DNA of 64,000 nucleotides from positions 15,482,341-15,546,340 of the forward strand of contig CM038726.1 in NCBI GenBank assembly GCA_021613375.1, written 5' to 3'. Below are positions 1-14,957 of the stretch, in pieces. Under the pieces are notes generated by a model. The model saw nothing but the letters and a program-made list of their open reading frames with translations, did no database searches and was not told the origin of the DNA. Numbering within the stretch: position 1 is the stretch's first letter; each line of letters opens with the position of its first letter. The position numbers were made by a program, and so were the translations under genes. This stretch comes from Megaleporinus macrocephalus (Eukaryota > Chordata > Actinopteri > Characiformes > Anostomidae).

Positions 1-1439
1 AGTGTTAGCGTGTGTGTATATGTGGAGATAAAGTTAGAATGCAGTCTCAATTTCCAGTATTCGCAGGTGAAGTGGGTGTCCGGATGGGTGGGTATTCAGT
101 ATGGTCTGTGATTAAAGAATCTAGACCTGGTCTGAAATTGTTATGTAAAATACAAGGATGCATGTCTACTCATTTAAATAGGCTTATAAAAAGGACGTGT
201 TCTTGACAGTTGCATGCATTCTGCCAAAACCACCATTCTATCTTATAGTAGGACACAAATTCCAACAGATTGTATATTTGTCGACTGCAGACTTTCATTT
301 GAGAATTATTCACTCGTCATGTTTCACTTTTCCCGGAGGTATCCAGTAGAAAAGGAGGGTTTGTATTGAATCAGAGGGGCTGTATATAATACATTGTTCA
401 CATTTGCAATGTGCAACATTCTCTGCATGAAGATTACAGTTACTTTATCATCATATCATCACTTTCCAAACAAGAACCAGTATCTCAAAAACGGCAACTT
501 TACAGTAGAGGCCAGGTCTTTACTTTCAGTGTAAGTCAATGGAAACAGTTATTATGGAGCATTTCTATTGCCAGCATTCAAATGCCAGCTGTTACATTTT
601 TGAATAGAATACTAAATTGGACAAAAACACTGATACATGGTTTTCTTTGGACAGGAGCAATATTTACTGTCCTCTATCATTGAGGTCTCAAAAGCCTTTA
701 ATAATGGCCAATTCACCATTAACTAAGTTAATGGTACCACTTTACCTGAAGTCTCCTACATAACACTGACATAACCATGCTGTAAGCCTATCATGGCAGA
801 TGTCATACACCATCCTGAGTTGGTATGATATATTTTATTTAGGTATATATTTATTTTCTTTAAATTTTACCTCCCCTGCAAACTCCCACTTCTTGTCACA
901 TGGCCACATGTTGCTTATGTATATGAATGCTAGGTTAAAAACATCCTGAAAACATCTATCTTCAAAAAACTACATCTCTCAAATATTTATATACAGATAT
1001 TAAAAATATCATCTGAAGCATCTATATGCCTTGTGTGCATGCAAAGTAAGAATTCTACACACTACCTCTTGTCCAAAATGACTGTCCCCAGCAGAAGTTC
1101 TGTTAATTTTGTAGTTCTCATTAAGTTATACTGTGTATAGTCTGCGATACCTTAAAACCACGTCTACAGTTTGATTGAGTTAAGAGTTTTGGCAATGTAG
1201 TTGCAAAAAAAAAAAAAAATGAATGAAATTGGGTGACTACTGACTTCTATTGTTTGCTATTCTTCAGGCTTTAAAACAATGTTTCTCTTCCTTTAAAGTT
1301 TGAATTTAGCTTTATATATAATATATAACTTTATATAGATAACAGCATGTAAAAGAGAATCAGGAACCACAAAACTAGTCATGTAACTAGTTTTGTAACA
1401 TTGGTTATAACTGAGAGTAGTCAGTGTACAGCTTGTATA
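1..1439. other. Gene-free AT-rich flank
   Basis: No coding exon is recognised. The stretch holds one inverted-repeat element (453-665, listed separately) and a short A run near 1204-1218. The open frames here are short and of random composition. Confidence 0.6.
453..665 (+). mobile_element. Small TIR element, family M (MITE-like), copy 1
   Basis: The left end resembles TATCGTCGCTGTCCAAAGAA and is followed by a conserved TATCTC..GGCAACTTTACAG block. The interior contains GTAAGTCAATGGAA and TGGAGCATTTCTATTG, and the right end has GGTTTTCTTTGGACAG. The same arrangement recurs at 7243, 18961, 19326, 25764, 26505, 31567 and 50234. It has no coding capacity, and mobilisation by a TA-targeting transposase is inferred. 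Confidence 0.65.
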
Positions 1440-1827
1440 GCAGTATAGATTTACTGTCCTCTGAAAACAACTCAACACACTGCCATTAATGTTCAAATTA
1501 GCTGGCAACACAAGTTGAGTACACCTCACAGTGAACATGTCCAAATTGTGCCCAATTGTGTCAATGCCCCTCCCTAGGGTCATAGAACTCTTTAGAGGTG
1601 TGAATGAGGCACAGTTTGGGTATAATTTTCTCATACTAACCACTGGATATTTAACATGGCACCTCATGGCAAAGAACTCTCAGAGGATGTGAGAAGTAGA
1701 ATTGTTGCTCTTCACAAATATGGCCTAGGCTATAAAAAGATTGCTAACACCTTGGCCAAGATCATACAGCGGTTTAACAGTATGGGTTCCACTCAGAACA
1801 GGCCTCACCAGGGTCGGCCAAAGAAGC
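1440..1827 (+). mobile_element. Tc1-like transposon, 5' remnant with transposase start
   Basis: The leader ends in a transposase start at 1656. The reading MAPHGKELSEDVRSRIVALH followed by GYKKIANTLAKIIQRF and NRPHQGRPKK is the first helix-turn-helix of a Tc1-family transposase. About eight residues normally present between NTL and AKIIQRF are missing, and the frame is lost at about 1827, where an unrelated repeat begins. No DDE catalytic domain remains, so it is a dead fragment. Confidence 0.85.
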
Positions 1828-1967
1828 TAAACCACCGGTCGCATGCTGCAGTGGGCGGAACAAGCCGTGACGCAGTCTCTCTCTAACTAGAGCGTCTCAG
1901 TGATCTGTTTATGAGGAGAGATGAGGAGAGAACACTGCTACTTAAACAGCTGCCTACATAGACAGCC
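1825..1967 (+). repeat. Interspersed repeat, copy 1 of 2 (about 140 bp)
   Basis: Nearly identical to 40644-40780: both run from AGCTAAACCACCGGTCGC through CAAGCCGTGACGCAGTCTC to AACAGCTGCCTACATAG. This copy has a tandem duplication of ATGAGGAGAG (1911-1930) and is fused to the broken Tc1 fragment on its left. It is probably the 3' part of the longer element at 40221-40790. Confidence 0.75.
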
Positions 1968-2983
1968 TACTTCTGAGAAAGACCCCACATGTACAGCAGT
2001 AAGTATGAGGGGTGTTACTGTAGCTTTATCAGCCTTGTGCAGAACCAAAGAAGCAAACAATCATTGTAAGTGTGTTAAATCTCTCTTGTGCTTCTGTACC
2101 ACTAATAAACGATAAAAAACAAAGCTAGTTTTATTGTAAACAATGTCATTAAAGAATAAGTAGCTGATGTCTTACTAACCCCACTGTTGTTTTTTGTGCT
2201 TCTTGCAACATTTTATTGGTTAATGTTCCAGTTTGTGATTTAGCAGTGGGAGACATTCTAATTAATTCCACACCTCGTTGGGGGAAAAATATGAAAATTC
2301 ATTGCTTGTGATTTGTCAGCCATGCTGTGGCACTATTACAAATGCAACAGTTGTGGCATAATTAGTTTTTAAATCAGTACAACATACACATCTGCTGCTG
2401 CAGCCGAGTGTGTGCACATTAAAACACAGCTCGACTTCTGCTCTGCCCTTTCCAAACAAATAGCTTACCCTTTGGTGGATATCTGGCTTAAGATAGATCT
2501 TCTTAAATTTTGATGAATTGATCCTCACTCGTAGCTCATATCAGTCATTTGTTAAGTATTAAGGAAAAGTGGAATAAATATAATCAACCGAAAAATGCAA
2601 CACTAAATAGAACTATTTATGACAATATTTTTTATGGCGGTCCAGACCTTGGCCTGAGGAAATCTCCTTTCACTGGACTTTACTGAACTCCAATTAAATA
2701 CCCCTGCTGTAGAATATGAATGTAATTTTCAGGACATGAAAAGCAGATGACAGGTAGCATCCAGTAGCATTTTGTGTGTGTTGGTGGGATTGACTTGCTG
2801 GTCTTTCGATCTGTAGTACATTGTTAATGAGCCTTGACTACAGAAGTTGTTGTGGTATGTGCCAGACATTACAGTAAGCAAGCAAGACACTGTAAGGATT
2901 GTAAGACTTCAATTCACTGAAGCATGTGCCTGCGCTGTACTGGTTTCCCTTTACACTTTTTTATTCCTTCCCTGTAGAAAAAC
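1968..2983. other. Noncoding, nothing recognised
   Basis: AT-rich sequence with no recognisable exon, RNA gene or repeat. Confidence 0.55.
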
Positions 2984-3135
2984 TTCCACCCCTCCCCCAA
3001 TTGTCATTGTATAATTCACACCCTGGTGTGTGTGTGAGAGTGTTTCACTGCATGAATGGGTTAAATGCAGAGATCTCGGATTTTCCTTTGGGATCAATAA
3101 AGTATCTATCTATCAATCTATCTATCTATAGGACC
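2984..3135 (+). mobile_element. Retroposon 3' tail ending in (ATCT)n
   Basis: The segment holds GTGTTTCACTGCATGAATGG, GTTAAATGCAGAGATCTCGG and GGGATCAATAAAGTATC, and ends in a tetranucleotide ATCT run. The same block occurs in reverse orientation at 15388-15700. A short tandem tail after AATAAAG is typical of RTE-like or other LINE/SINE 3' ends; the exact family is uncertain. Confidence 0.6.
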
Positions 3136-6100
3136 ACAAAAGATTCCACTATCGGTATGACTCAAAGAACCCTGTTTCAGTACTATATAAAACCCTGTTG
3201 CTACAAGAGTGTACAAGAGAACTACATGATGCTAAGTGCTGGAACAGTTTAAATAAATGATACTGAAACACCCAATAGGTTCTAGAGATGAACTGGGAGC
3301 TTGAGAAGTGCATAACTGCATTATTACTATGTAATAGATTTGACCCAATGAATATTGAAAAATTTCTGGTGTCATGTGTTCTGTTTAGTTTTATGTAAAA
3401 ATTTTAAGAGAGAATGATATATCATAAAAACAAACATGAATAAGCATAAACCCAATACTTGCAAACTAACATGAATATCTTATTGTGAGAGAAGTAGATC
3501 ATATCTTGAGCTCCAGTTTAAAGAATAAAGTTTAGGTCCAGATATTTCCTAGACGCCCCAGACATTGTATGAATGCATTTAGTTCCTTCACCAACAATCT
3601 TGATTTAGCTTAATGAAGTACTGAGCAGTCAAAGCAGGTATTAGATAATAAATGTAAATAATACTGGGTTGTTTCCACAAGGAGAAGGTTTGAAAGGGTT
3701 AAGTAAACACACTGATTTCTGTAAAATTGCTACTTACTGTGTTAATACTGTATAATACTATTTTAATTTTAGTGTTTTGCTGAACAACTGAAAGCTTTGT
3801 AACTATAATGCCTCCAAGTTTTTTCTAATGCTTAATGAATAACTCAACATTAAGCTTGACTGGAAATGAAATCAGCGATGGGTGGTCTAGTTTTGCACAT
3901 TAAATCAAATGTAAATGTAATTTATTGCTGAACTCACTGTAATGTAATTAAATAACATATTTACATTACAGGTAAATGGTTATTCATTAGATGTTTTACA
4001 AAAAATAATATAACTTTAAAAAATAAATGCAAATCGCTAGCCCTGTTTTCTGTCCTTCTCTCTCTCTCCCTTCTCTCTATCCTATCTGTAAAGCAGTCCT
4101 TCTCTGGGGGCCAAAAACTAACCGCCACAGCTCCACGGCCAAACACACTTCAGAGCGTCCCTAAAGGATTGACCCAAATCAGTCCTGCCACGCCGGCTAA
4201 TTTCTGCAAACACGGAAAAGGGATTAAGAGGTGAGATTAGGCTGCAACTGCCTGAAGAGTGACCGTTTTCCGCCAATTATAATCCCACACAAAATCCTCC
4301 ACCACATCTTCTCCCCTTCCCTACAACCATCTCAATGGAACAACCTGCCAAACCCAATTAGTCAACAATATTATTGATCATGTCATATTATTGATTGTCT
4401 TAATGTCTGTTTATAATAAGTTAGGCACCATTTAATGAGATATATTTGGAAATAAATCTAAATTTAAAATTTTCTCTGTACACCAAATAAAACTGATCAG
4501 CAAAGACATGTGATGTCTAGAACTACAAGGCTAATGTAATGATTATAAGAAATATATAATGATGGATTTATGGATGGATATGGATTTATATACATTTACA
4601 TCTATATACATAATATGCACAGATTGGTATGTAGCAATAAAGGTGTGTTGAATTGAACAGATTGTATAAAATATAATATAAATTATATTTTTCCAAATAT
4701 ATAATATAAAATATAATATAAAGCAATATAAGCACAGAAAAAATATGTAGAGTAATGTGTGAGTGCGATAAATATAGTGCTACAAATTAAGTCCATTACA
4801 TGCTTTACTTGATAGCTATATGCTATATTGGCCTGTGGCACCACACAGGTCTTAATTCCACTGGGAGGGGGATTGTGTAAATTAGATTTTGTTGTTGTTG
4901 TTTGTTTGTTGGTGCACAGTAATGACTCAGAAATCTGCATACGTGTATACACACAGCCTTCTCTGTTAGACTCATCTGGTGTTCATTTAACAAACAAACT
5001 GATGGTGAGTTATAGACCCTGTAGATGAAGTGTAGCTTCTACCCACAAATCTTATTGTCTCAACATGAGTTTTAGATTATAATAAAAGAATGGAAAGGGT
5101 GTATTCTGTATATTGTGTGTATTGTTGCTGTGTCACATTTGCCTCAGATGTATTAGGAGAGGCTGACAGTCCACTTTGCCCCAGTTATCTACAAAGAGCT
5201 TTCACAGGTTCAGAGTTTACATATAACCAGTACAATACAACCATGTTTGGCTCACATGCTTTCTATATGAAGATATGTTTCCATCAGATATCAGTAAAAC
5301 GTCCTACTTTTTGGACTCAATACATGTCCCACCCAATATCAGAAACGGGTAGATTAGTCCCACCAAAAAAATTAAACAGAAAAAGCGGAAACTGTTTAAA
5401 ACACCTTTATTTTAAAAGCGAGTTTGGGCAGCCTTCGCAATTCACACGCTGTGTTTGTCGTTAGCAACTGACTTTGGTGGTCTGGGTCTTTCACTTTGTT
5501 AAGGCTTGTGTTGAGATGCCTGTTTGCTGGAGTGTCGGTAGCTCGCGCCAGCTTTAAATGTGATGACAGCAATGAATAGCAACGATGACCATATATACTA
5601 CAATAAATGGCTTTAGTATAATGTGTTGTCATGGTAACAGACTAGGAGGGTTTGAGTAAACTAACGTTTATATTAACTTTTGTCAGAAAGCACTCTGAAA
5701 CGTAAAGTTACATTACTCTCTGACCACGTCTCAAACTGCAAACGGCTACTACACTTTATATATATATTAATTCATAAATACAGTAGTAAATAAAGACAGT
5801 AGGTATGTAATGTTCCAGAGGATGTTGTTTGGGACACCACAGCCTTACTGTCTAACAGTAATGTTAGTCTTGTCTAATCAGGAAACCTTAACATACATTT
5901 ATTGTCATTTCATTTCAGCATCATGTCACCAAAGAAAATATTTTTGGGGTTATATATGTATATAATCCAGACATTGCATGTATAATTTAAAAGTTTTCTG
6001 ACAGTACCATATAGTGTGCAATTAGCAATTTACTGTAATTCCACAAATGTTGTTCTACGTCACTATACATACAGTGATTCACTACTTTACCTACAGTGGA

Positions 6101-7242
6101 ATCAGCTTATAGCTAATATTTAGGGGACAGGGTGGGCTTTGATTCATATAATCTAATGTGCCCCCCTTTAATGTCAAACCCGCTCCTACTCCCTTGTTCA
6201 AATATAACAAACATGCTTGAAAATCTCCTTCTGCCAAACTGCCAAACTAAAAATAAAACTTTTATATTAAAATCAAGGTTAGGAATATTTATAACTTAGT
6301 AGTCTGGTTATTGTCCACTATAATATCAAATTTCATATAATATCAATTTTCATAAGCTTTAAAAAGAAATATCTATGTCTAAATGTTTTATAACAAAACC
6401 AAAGGGAGTCCTTGCCTGAGATGCTACTGCAGCTCTGCTCTAACAGGTAAGTTGGCATGTTTACAACAGATGTAGTGATGGTTATGTTTTTCATGTTTCC
6501 TGCAGTGTCCCATTTAACTACCCACAGTTTGCATGAATTTGCCTCGTATTAAATATTAATCCTTTGAAATGTGTCGCTTTACCAGAGAAGTCTCCTATAT
6601 TATTTTGGGCGCAGAATTTTAGAGGCACCAGATTTACACATTTATAGGCTGATTAAAAAATCATAACGTATTGCAATGATGCAATCTCCCCTCCAACAAA
6701 AACCCTTTTCACTTCTGACTACACCTGTAGTAACCATTTCCACACAGGTTCGCAGTACTCAAAGAAGTCCTTAATATTCATGGAATCAAAAAGTCAGAAG
6801 TTTGGAGAACAGGTTTTAGGCTTAGGTATATATGGACCTTCAAAAATGTTTCAGATTCCAAGGATTAGGTTATGATCTATTTAAACCCAAGGCATTACAT
6901 AAGATAGTAATAGAAGCTAAGTTAACCTCTATGTTTTCTCCACTAATCAGAGATATGCATAAGCACTGGTATTAACACTAATTAATGGAATACTTCAGTA
7001 ATGAACAACTCATTTCAAAAAACAGGATTCTGTCACTTGTGTACTGGTGCCAGTCTAACCAGATGCGACACTGAGATGCTGACCTTGTTAACACAAAACA
7101 TGCACTTAGAAATGCTTCCAAACCTCATTGTAATGCTGTTATAGTGTTCAGCAAGTGAGCTTTAAATGTAGGATTGCAAGACAACTTTCAGGATATGTAC
7201 AAACCCAATAAAAAAATTTGGGACAATAAGTAAAATGTTATA
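3136..7242. other. Long noncoding AT-rich stretch
   Basis: No exon or RNA gene is recognised across about 4.1 kb. It includes a pyrimidine-rich patch near 4050-4080 and AT-rich low-complexity sequence near 4540-4740. Candidate open frames (for example 5090-5464) have no recognisable domain and look like chance. Confidence 0.55.
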
Positions 7243-7491
7243 TTTATGTTGCCGCTGTCCAATGAAACACAAGTATCTTCAAAATTGCAACTTTACAGGA
7301 GAGACCAAAAACTTATTTTACTTCTAATGTAAGTCAATGGAACCAGAATGTTTCCAAGCTATTTTGGAGCACTTCTGCTGGTCCATTCATCATGAAATTT
7401 CAACACAATGTAAAAAACATTGGTGTGGTCAAATAATGTAGAAAACTCAAAATCGACAAAAACATGTTTTTCAATGAACAGCAACAATACG
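7243..7491 (+). mobile_element. Family M TIR element, copy 2
   Basis: Starts with GCCGCTGTCCAATGAAACAC, continues with GTAAGTCAATGGAACCAGAA, CCAAGCTATTTTGGAGCAC and TCCATTCATCATGAAA, and ends with CATGTTTTTCAATGAACAGC. This is one of the most complete copies and runs straight into a long (TA)n array. Confidence 0.75.
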
Positions 7492-7493
7492 TA

Positions 7494-9042
<1,549 letters not shown>

Positions 9043-9838
9043 TGAGCCAAAACATTATGATCACCCACAGATGAAGCATTGATCATCTTGTGGCGCATGT
9101 CATGGTATTATATTAGATTGTAAACGAACAGTCAGTTCTACTGGTAGACATGTTGGATGCACAACAAATGGAAAGACATGAAGACCTGAAATTGTTATGA
9201 CCAAACTACTGGGTCTGAACATTGTGTGGTGTGTAGTAGTGGTGAGTACCTACCGACAGTGGTCCAAGGAGGAACCTCAAGACATTGATATGGATCTGAA
9301 TGCCCATAAGATGCAACAAAGACCATCCCATATGGCCTGAGCAGACAGCAGAGCTACTGTAACAGAAGTTACAGACATTTTTTTAATGATTATTATTGTA
9401 GGAAGCTGTCACAATATGCTTCCATGCTAACCCTTTGCCACCCCTTAAAAGCTTCTACAATAGATGTGCGAGCATCTGAACTGGACCTTGGAACAGTGAA
9501 GGAAGTGTGATTTGAAGAGTCCTATGAACAGTTGGCAATGTATGTCCCAGTTACCTAGAGAAGCGAATGTTCTGGGATGCACAGTGGGAAGAATTCGAGC
9601 TAGTTGTGGGTACACCACCTCTTGGCAATGGTTTTCCTCCATAGCAGGAACATCATGGCATTGCCCTGGCCTCCAAATTCTTGAGATCTGAATCCAGTAG
9701 AACATTTCTGGGATGTGCTTGAACAATAAATTTGATCTGACTTGCAATGTAATGGGATCTGCTCCCAAAGTCCTGGTATCAGATGCATAGTGCACCTTCA
9801 GTGGAGGTCGCATATTAGGCAGGTGGATATAAGGTTTT
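9043..9838 (+). mobile_element. Degenerate Tc1/mariner element
   Basis: Order and wording match a Tc1-like element in plus orientation: GAGCCAAAACATTATGATCA at the left end, AGTGGTCCAAGGAGGAAC (helix-turn-helix region), GAGCATCTGAACTGGACC, then TGGCCTCCAAATTCTTGAGA and CATTTCTGGGATGTGCTTGA (the PPNSPDLNPIEHLWDVL region). Many indels and stops leave no usable transposase. The long open frame on the opposite strand (9445-9936) is only its shadow. Confidence 0.8.
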
Positions 9839-11569
9839 GTCCTAAAGTCACTGGTATGTAGTTTTAGTTGTATAAATCTATTTTTGTGTGATTTATTGAG
9901 TGTGTAATATGTGACATCCCCTCCCATATTTTGCACGGTCCTTGTCTAGTGCATATGCATGACAAATAGAAGCACACAGCCCATAAACTGCATGTTTAGG
10001 CTCGTGTGTTGGTTTCGTATATAATATGTGAGCAGAATGCCTCTGATTTGTGAGTGAAACTGTCACAAACAGCTCAGTACACCTCTCTCACCCCAGCACA
10101 CATGCACTGGTGAAATCGGGTATAAAAACATTAAAATCCCAAACAGCTGTTGGACGTCCTGCCTCTCTTTGCTAATTACAAACTCTGTGGGCTTCCTCTA
10201 TCCCACACACACACACATACGCACTCACACACGTCCACACATACGTACACACACATACACATACCGACCATCTGCTTGTGTGCTGTTTAATTAAGGAGCA
10301 GCTCCTTTAAGTGATGAAAGGCCCCTAAACTTCTGACCACAGTCCAACCGACGGATCCAAAGCCTGTGGTGTCTTAGCCTGTTAAGAACCCGAACTGCTG
10401 CTTCATCAGAAGTTTTGTACGGGCGCGTGTGCATTTTATTGTTTTCTAATTAATGGCCCCTATGCTAGCTCCATACGTCATTAGAGTGTGCACCTCCTGT
10501 GATCACGCATACCCTAAACTCACAGTGTTGCGTACATCCTCGACAATTGTTGGATGCTGGTTGCAGTTGTGCGGCAAGTTTAGGTTGAAAGTGCTTTCTT
10601 TATCGACGCCATCTTGAAGAGTTTTATTATTGCCTTATTAACGCTAGCGATGCAGGCTCCATATGCCATCAGCACACTCCTCTGCTGTATAATCTCGCTC
10701 CCCAGGTGCACACAAAGGATCAGTTGTTGGACAAATGACAACATGATAAGCAAAGGCAAAGAAAATCCAACTTTGAGTAGCCCACGTAAGTGCTAGCAGC
10801 ACTTAGCAATCTTCCCATCAGTGCTCATTTGAACTCTGACTGAGTTTGAGAGTTAAACCTCACAAAGAAAAAGTGTGGCCACAGCCAAACAGTGAGCAGT
10901 GACTTCAAAGAGTTTCGTAGTTCTCTTAGCTTTGAATTAGCACATCGTTGGTAGTTAAATTCTTCAAAACACTGGATGTGTCGATAAACTGTCCAGGCCC
11001 CAATGGGTCGATATCAGCAGCCTCCAGGCTGCTCCCTGCTTTGGTAATTACTCTTCCGCTTCGTTAGAGAGGGAGGTTTTGATGCGATATGGCGGAGGTT
11101 GATAGGAGGGAAGCCGCTAGCAGCCAGCTGAAGCGTGGACCCATTCTTTTCCTTTAATTAAAGGATTCGAAACCTGATTGACTTTTTTGCTCTTTTTGGT
11201 TCCGTGACTTGAGCTTGCAAGGTTCGACGGTGTAATTCAAAGCTTATTCTAACACACCCCTCCCCCTAACAGCTAAACGGTAATTTAATTTGGCCTGACC
11301 TTAATCTTAAGAAAACCACAGGTTCCTTTAGTTGTAAGAGGAACACCTTTGTGAGGAAAAGACTTTTCATTATAGGGCAGAGTTGAGAGTTGAATCAAAG
11401 AAGTTAGCTTATACATTACTTCACTACTCATTATTGTACTGTACCAGCTACTAGAGTAGTTCTTTGTTTAGTCATTTATTTAGAAACATTTAAAAGTCCC
11501 ATCATTGCTTCTGCTTTTGAAAAAGCCAGTTATGCTGAATTTAAATTATGTATAACTGATGCTGGTCTG

Positions 11570-11570
<1 letters not shown>
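9839..11570. other. Intergenic; CA-rich patch and possible conserved blocks
   Basis: No exon found. A CA-rich tract lies at 10204-10262. Blocks at about 10150-10500 and 10990-11260 have high complexity and several TAATTA-type homeodomain cores, unlike the surrounding low-complexity DNA. They could be regulatory elements, but this rests on composition only. Confidence 0.4.
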
Positions 11571-11635
<65 letters not shown>

Positions 11636-11636
11636 C
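11571..11636. repeat. (TATC)n microsatellite
   Basis: Uninterrupted tetranucleotide array of about 16 units. Confidence 0.95.
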
Positions 11637-11699
11637 TGTATTGCTGGATAAAAATGCTGATATCTTGTTGCATACTTTCATTATATCTAGTAAGATAAT

Positions 11700-12112
11700 T
11701 TCAATTCTCTTTGCCCTCTTCAGTACATTTAAAATCGCCAGAGTTTTAGTACCCGCTAAGAAATCAGCCTGTATCCTTTATCAGCTACACTGGCTACCAG
11801 TTACAGAATGCATCTGTTATAAAACCCTGCTGTTGATCTTTAAAGCCATGCATGGCCTTGCACCTACTTATCTGTCCCTATCTGTCTCTTACATCCTCAT
11901 GCCTCATCGCGCGAGCTAATATCCTCTGATTTTGGTCTTCTGTCTGTTCTCCCTGGCATTCCACCAGGGGTGGCAGGTCTTGCTTTGACTCTTTCTATCT
12001 TTAAAGCCCATATTGAAAAAGATCAGCTTTTCTCAGCATATTTTTGTTCTCTCTGATTGCTTTTTTCCGCTTAAATTGTGACCAGCACTATATAAGTTTA
12101 ACATATTATTTA

Positions 12113-12193
<81 letters not shown>
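11700..12193 (+). mobile_element. LINE 3' end (L2/CR1-type) with (ATT)n tail
   Basis: The plus-strand frame reads LHWLPV, then CYKTLLLIFKAMHGLAPTYL, which is the conserved C-terminal segment of L2/CR1-like reverse transcriptase polyproteins. The frame is closed near 11919. A 3' UTR follows, with GCACTATATAAG and then a (TTA)n run at about 12104-12193, the usual tail form of such LINEs. It is a 5'-truncated dead copy. Confidence 0.75.
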
Positions 12194-14957
12194 GTTTCTG
12201 TATACTGTAACACTATACCTTGTGAACCTTGAGGTTTCTAAATAGCACTACAATATAAAGACCTCAAAAAACATGGCCTGCACTCTCACACACTTAATCC
12301 TCACTCACTCTGATTCCAAGTGCAGTGGAATGTGGCAGAAACATATGACGCCATTATCTAATGTATTTGTTTATTTATCCCCTGTTTTTCTTATATAGTT
12401 TGTCCTTGCAGTCATGGGTTTCTTTTTTTTAATGGTCCATTTTGTCCTTTGCAGGAATGAAATGAACAAAAACAAAGGCAGACAAAATGCCGTGCAGTCT
12501 CAGGAAGCCTGTGAAATCGCTTTGATTCCATGCTTTCAGCCCAGCCTACGTTCTATACAGAGGGAAGATGAATAGATAGGCGGCTTTAGAAATACTATTT
12601 AAGCGCTTAATGATGACGTTAAAAGCTTTTTATCTCGGGGAGTGGCTTTATCGCGCAGGTGCTGCGCTTAATAGGAAGCTGATACTGTCTTTAGATATGT
12701 AATGAGGTGTTTCCACTTTATGATGGAGGTTAAAGGAAGCCTGTAATCATAGCTGTGTGTGTGCGGGTGGTGGGTGGGGGTGTATACATGAAGTGCTATC
12801 TTATATGTTCAGACTGGCACACACTACAGCTTCAGCTATGATGAAGAAAAGCTGATAAACAGGGATTTCAGCTTCTGAGCTCACGATAATTAGATTTGAC
12901 TGTGATTTGTTACTTGCAGTTACAGTTGGCACCAATCCAAGACGCAAGGCCACGGTCCTCCCTATTGAGCCGGTACCTGTGGAAAATGACGGATTGGATA
13001 TGAGAGGGGTGGGTGGAAAGTTTCCAAAAAAGTTCAAAAAATGATGAAGAGATACAGAGAAAATGAGTCTCCTATCAGCACTGTAAGAACTGGTTGACCA
13101 CCAAAACTGTCAGCAATGAACCTTCATAGTATAAATAGAAGAGAAAATGAAGCTCTTGTTTCAGATCTGACCCAAAATTCACAGGTGGCTCTAAATGTTT
13201 GTACAGCTGTCAGGAAGCCATTACGGAAAAAAATGACCAAAATAAAGATAAAAGCATTTATAAATCAAGCATAGATGCCATCGATGTTCGCAGAATGAAC
13301 TGATCACCTCACAGTCCATGACTCAACATCACTGTAGGTGTTTAAGATGACTTGAATTAAAATTACTTAAAAAGCAGAAAACTATCCTTGCATGTTTCTT
13401 TGAAAACTGAAAATATATCTCCAGAATAGAATGGAAGCTTTAATAAAGTCTAAGGGGAACACATTACATCAGGTTTTGTGAATTGTTCTTTTAAATATGT
13501 GCTATTACTGTTTTCCCCTAATGCTGACAAAGGACTGACTTTTAATGGTTAGCTATGCTAGCTAGTTCCTTGAAGCTTGTTAGTAGCTAATGCTACCTAT
13601 GCTAGCTACTTGCTTTGGATCTCAACATCAACACAAAGCAAATTGAAGTTGCTACTCACTAGTAAACTCACTGAACTTAGTTCAAAACCTAGTTTAAGAT
13701 GTGTAAGATGATATGTTTCCACTGTCAAACAGTGTATAAACTCACACAGCATGGCTTCTGTTTTCATGTAGCTGTTGGAGTTGTGATGCCAATAAAGGTG
13801 GCTCCTCTTCAGTGAATGAACGCTGACTCAACCTGTTCAATATTGTTTAAGGTTTGAGAAAATGCCCAGAGTACAATGTGCAGAGCAAGCTAGCAACTGT
13901 GATTCTCCAGGATCTTGTTAAAAATGGTGACACTGAAGTTGGCTTTCTGTTCAACATGTTGTTTAGCAAATTTTTGGTTCCATCTTAAATAGTGTCGCAG
14001 TTACATGGTGACGTCTGTACAAGCTGCAGCATTTAAGGTGGAACACAACATCCGATTAAGATGCTGGTGAATAGAAAGCCAATTTCAGCCTCGTTTAAAG
14101 GTGAACATGAACCATAACCACTGGCTGTTCGGTTCCTTAGGAGGAGTATAAAAAGTATCAACAACACCTTACACAGCCTGGAACAGTTGATTTCTCCACA
14201 CGATCCACCATTTCTGTTGATGTCGGTCCAATGTTGTATGTAAATGTAGACGGTGGGGGGCGGTGTGTGGGGGATGTGAGGCATAAATATGAGTCAAGGC
14301 TGTTACATAACAGTCCAGCATTTTTACCAATCTCTTTTGTAAATGCGTATTTGTGTATTTGAAGGAGGAACAATAGTTTTTGAGGTTCAGGGTATGTCAG
14401 TTCCATGTACTGAAGTCTTCTTATTCAACCATGACGACAACTACAGCTTTCCATTCATAAAGCTGCTGTTCGTGATGTTCATCCTGGAGTTGTTTATGCA
14501 CCTCAGAATTACTAAAAAGCCCCTAGCTGAGTGAACAACACGAAGAAAAGTGAATGTGCGTCAACTTGTGATGACCTCAGAACCAGATTTTAAAATGGGC
14601 ACAGGAGAAAAAACCAAAAGAAAAAGAGAGAAAAAGTTCTGAGGGCCTTGTGTGTGGTCTAAATCACAAGCCCCTCAGGACTCACCTCTTTCTTACTGCT
14701 CTTTTTCTCTGTTCTCTCGGGTCTCTGCTTCCATTCTTCTCTCTGTTTACACAGCGTTTTTTTCTCTTCCCTCGCTTTCTCTTATCTTCTAATGTACTAC
14801 AGGTGTGCTCAATCACAAACAGGCACTGCGTAGGGAGTGAGGTCTGTGTGCACGCGTGTGTGGTCTGGATGACATATGAATTATGTGGAAGCGAATTACT
14901 ACAAAGTGTTTTTCTTCCATAAATCCTGTGTAACTAAGCATACATGTGACGTGTTTG
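12194..14957. other. Intergenic, possible conserved block near 12560-12740
   Basis: No recognisable exon. About 12560-12740 is unusually complex, with AAGCGCTTAATGATGACG and TTATCGCGCAGGTGCTGCGC, and resembles a conserved noncoding element by composition. The remainder is unremarkable; GCTAGC-rich words occur at about 13550-13615. Confidence 0.4.

Noticed and set aside
9445..9936. 163-codon minus-strand open frame
   Set aside because: It is the antisense shadow of a degenerate plus-strand Tc1-like element.
11571..11636. CRISPR-like regular repeat
   Set aside because: Simple tetranucleotide microsatellite without spacers, in a vertebrate genome.
12918..13043. Plus-strand exon-like frame after TTGTTACTTGCAG
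   Set aside because: The pyrimidine tract is weak, the frame is only about 40 codons and it matches no known protein.
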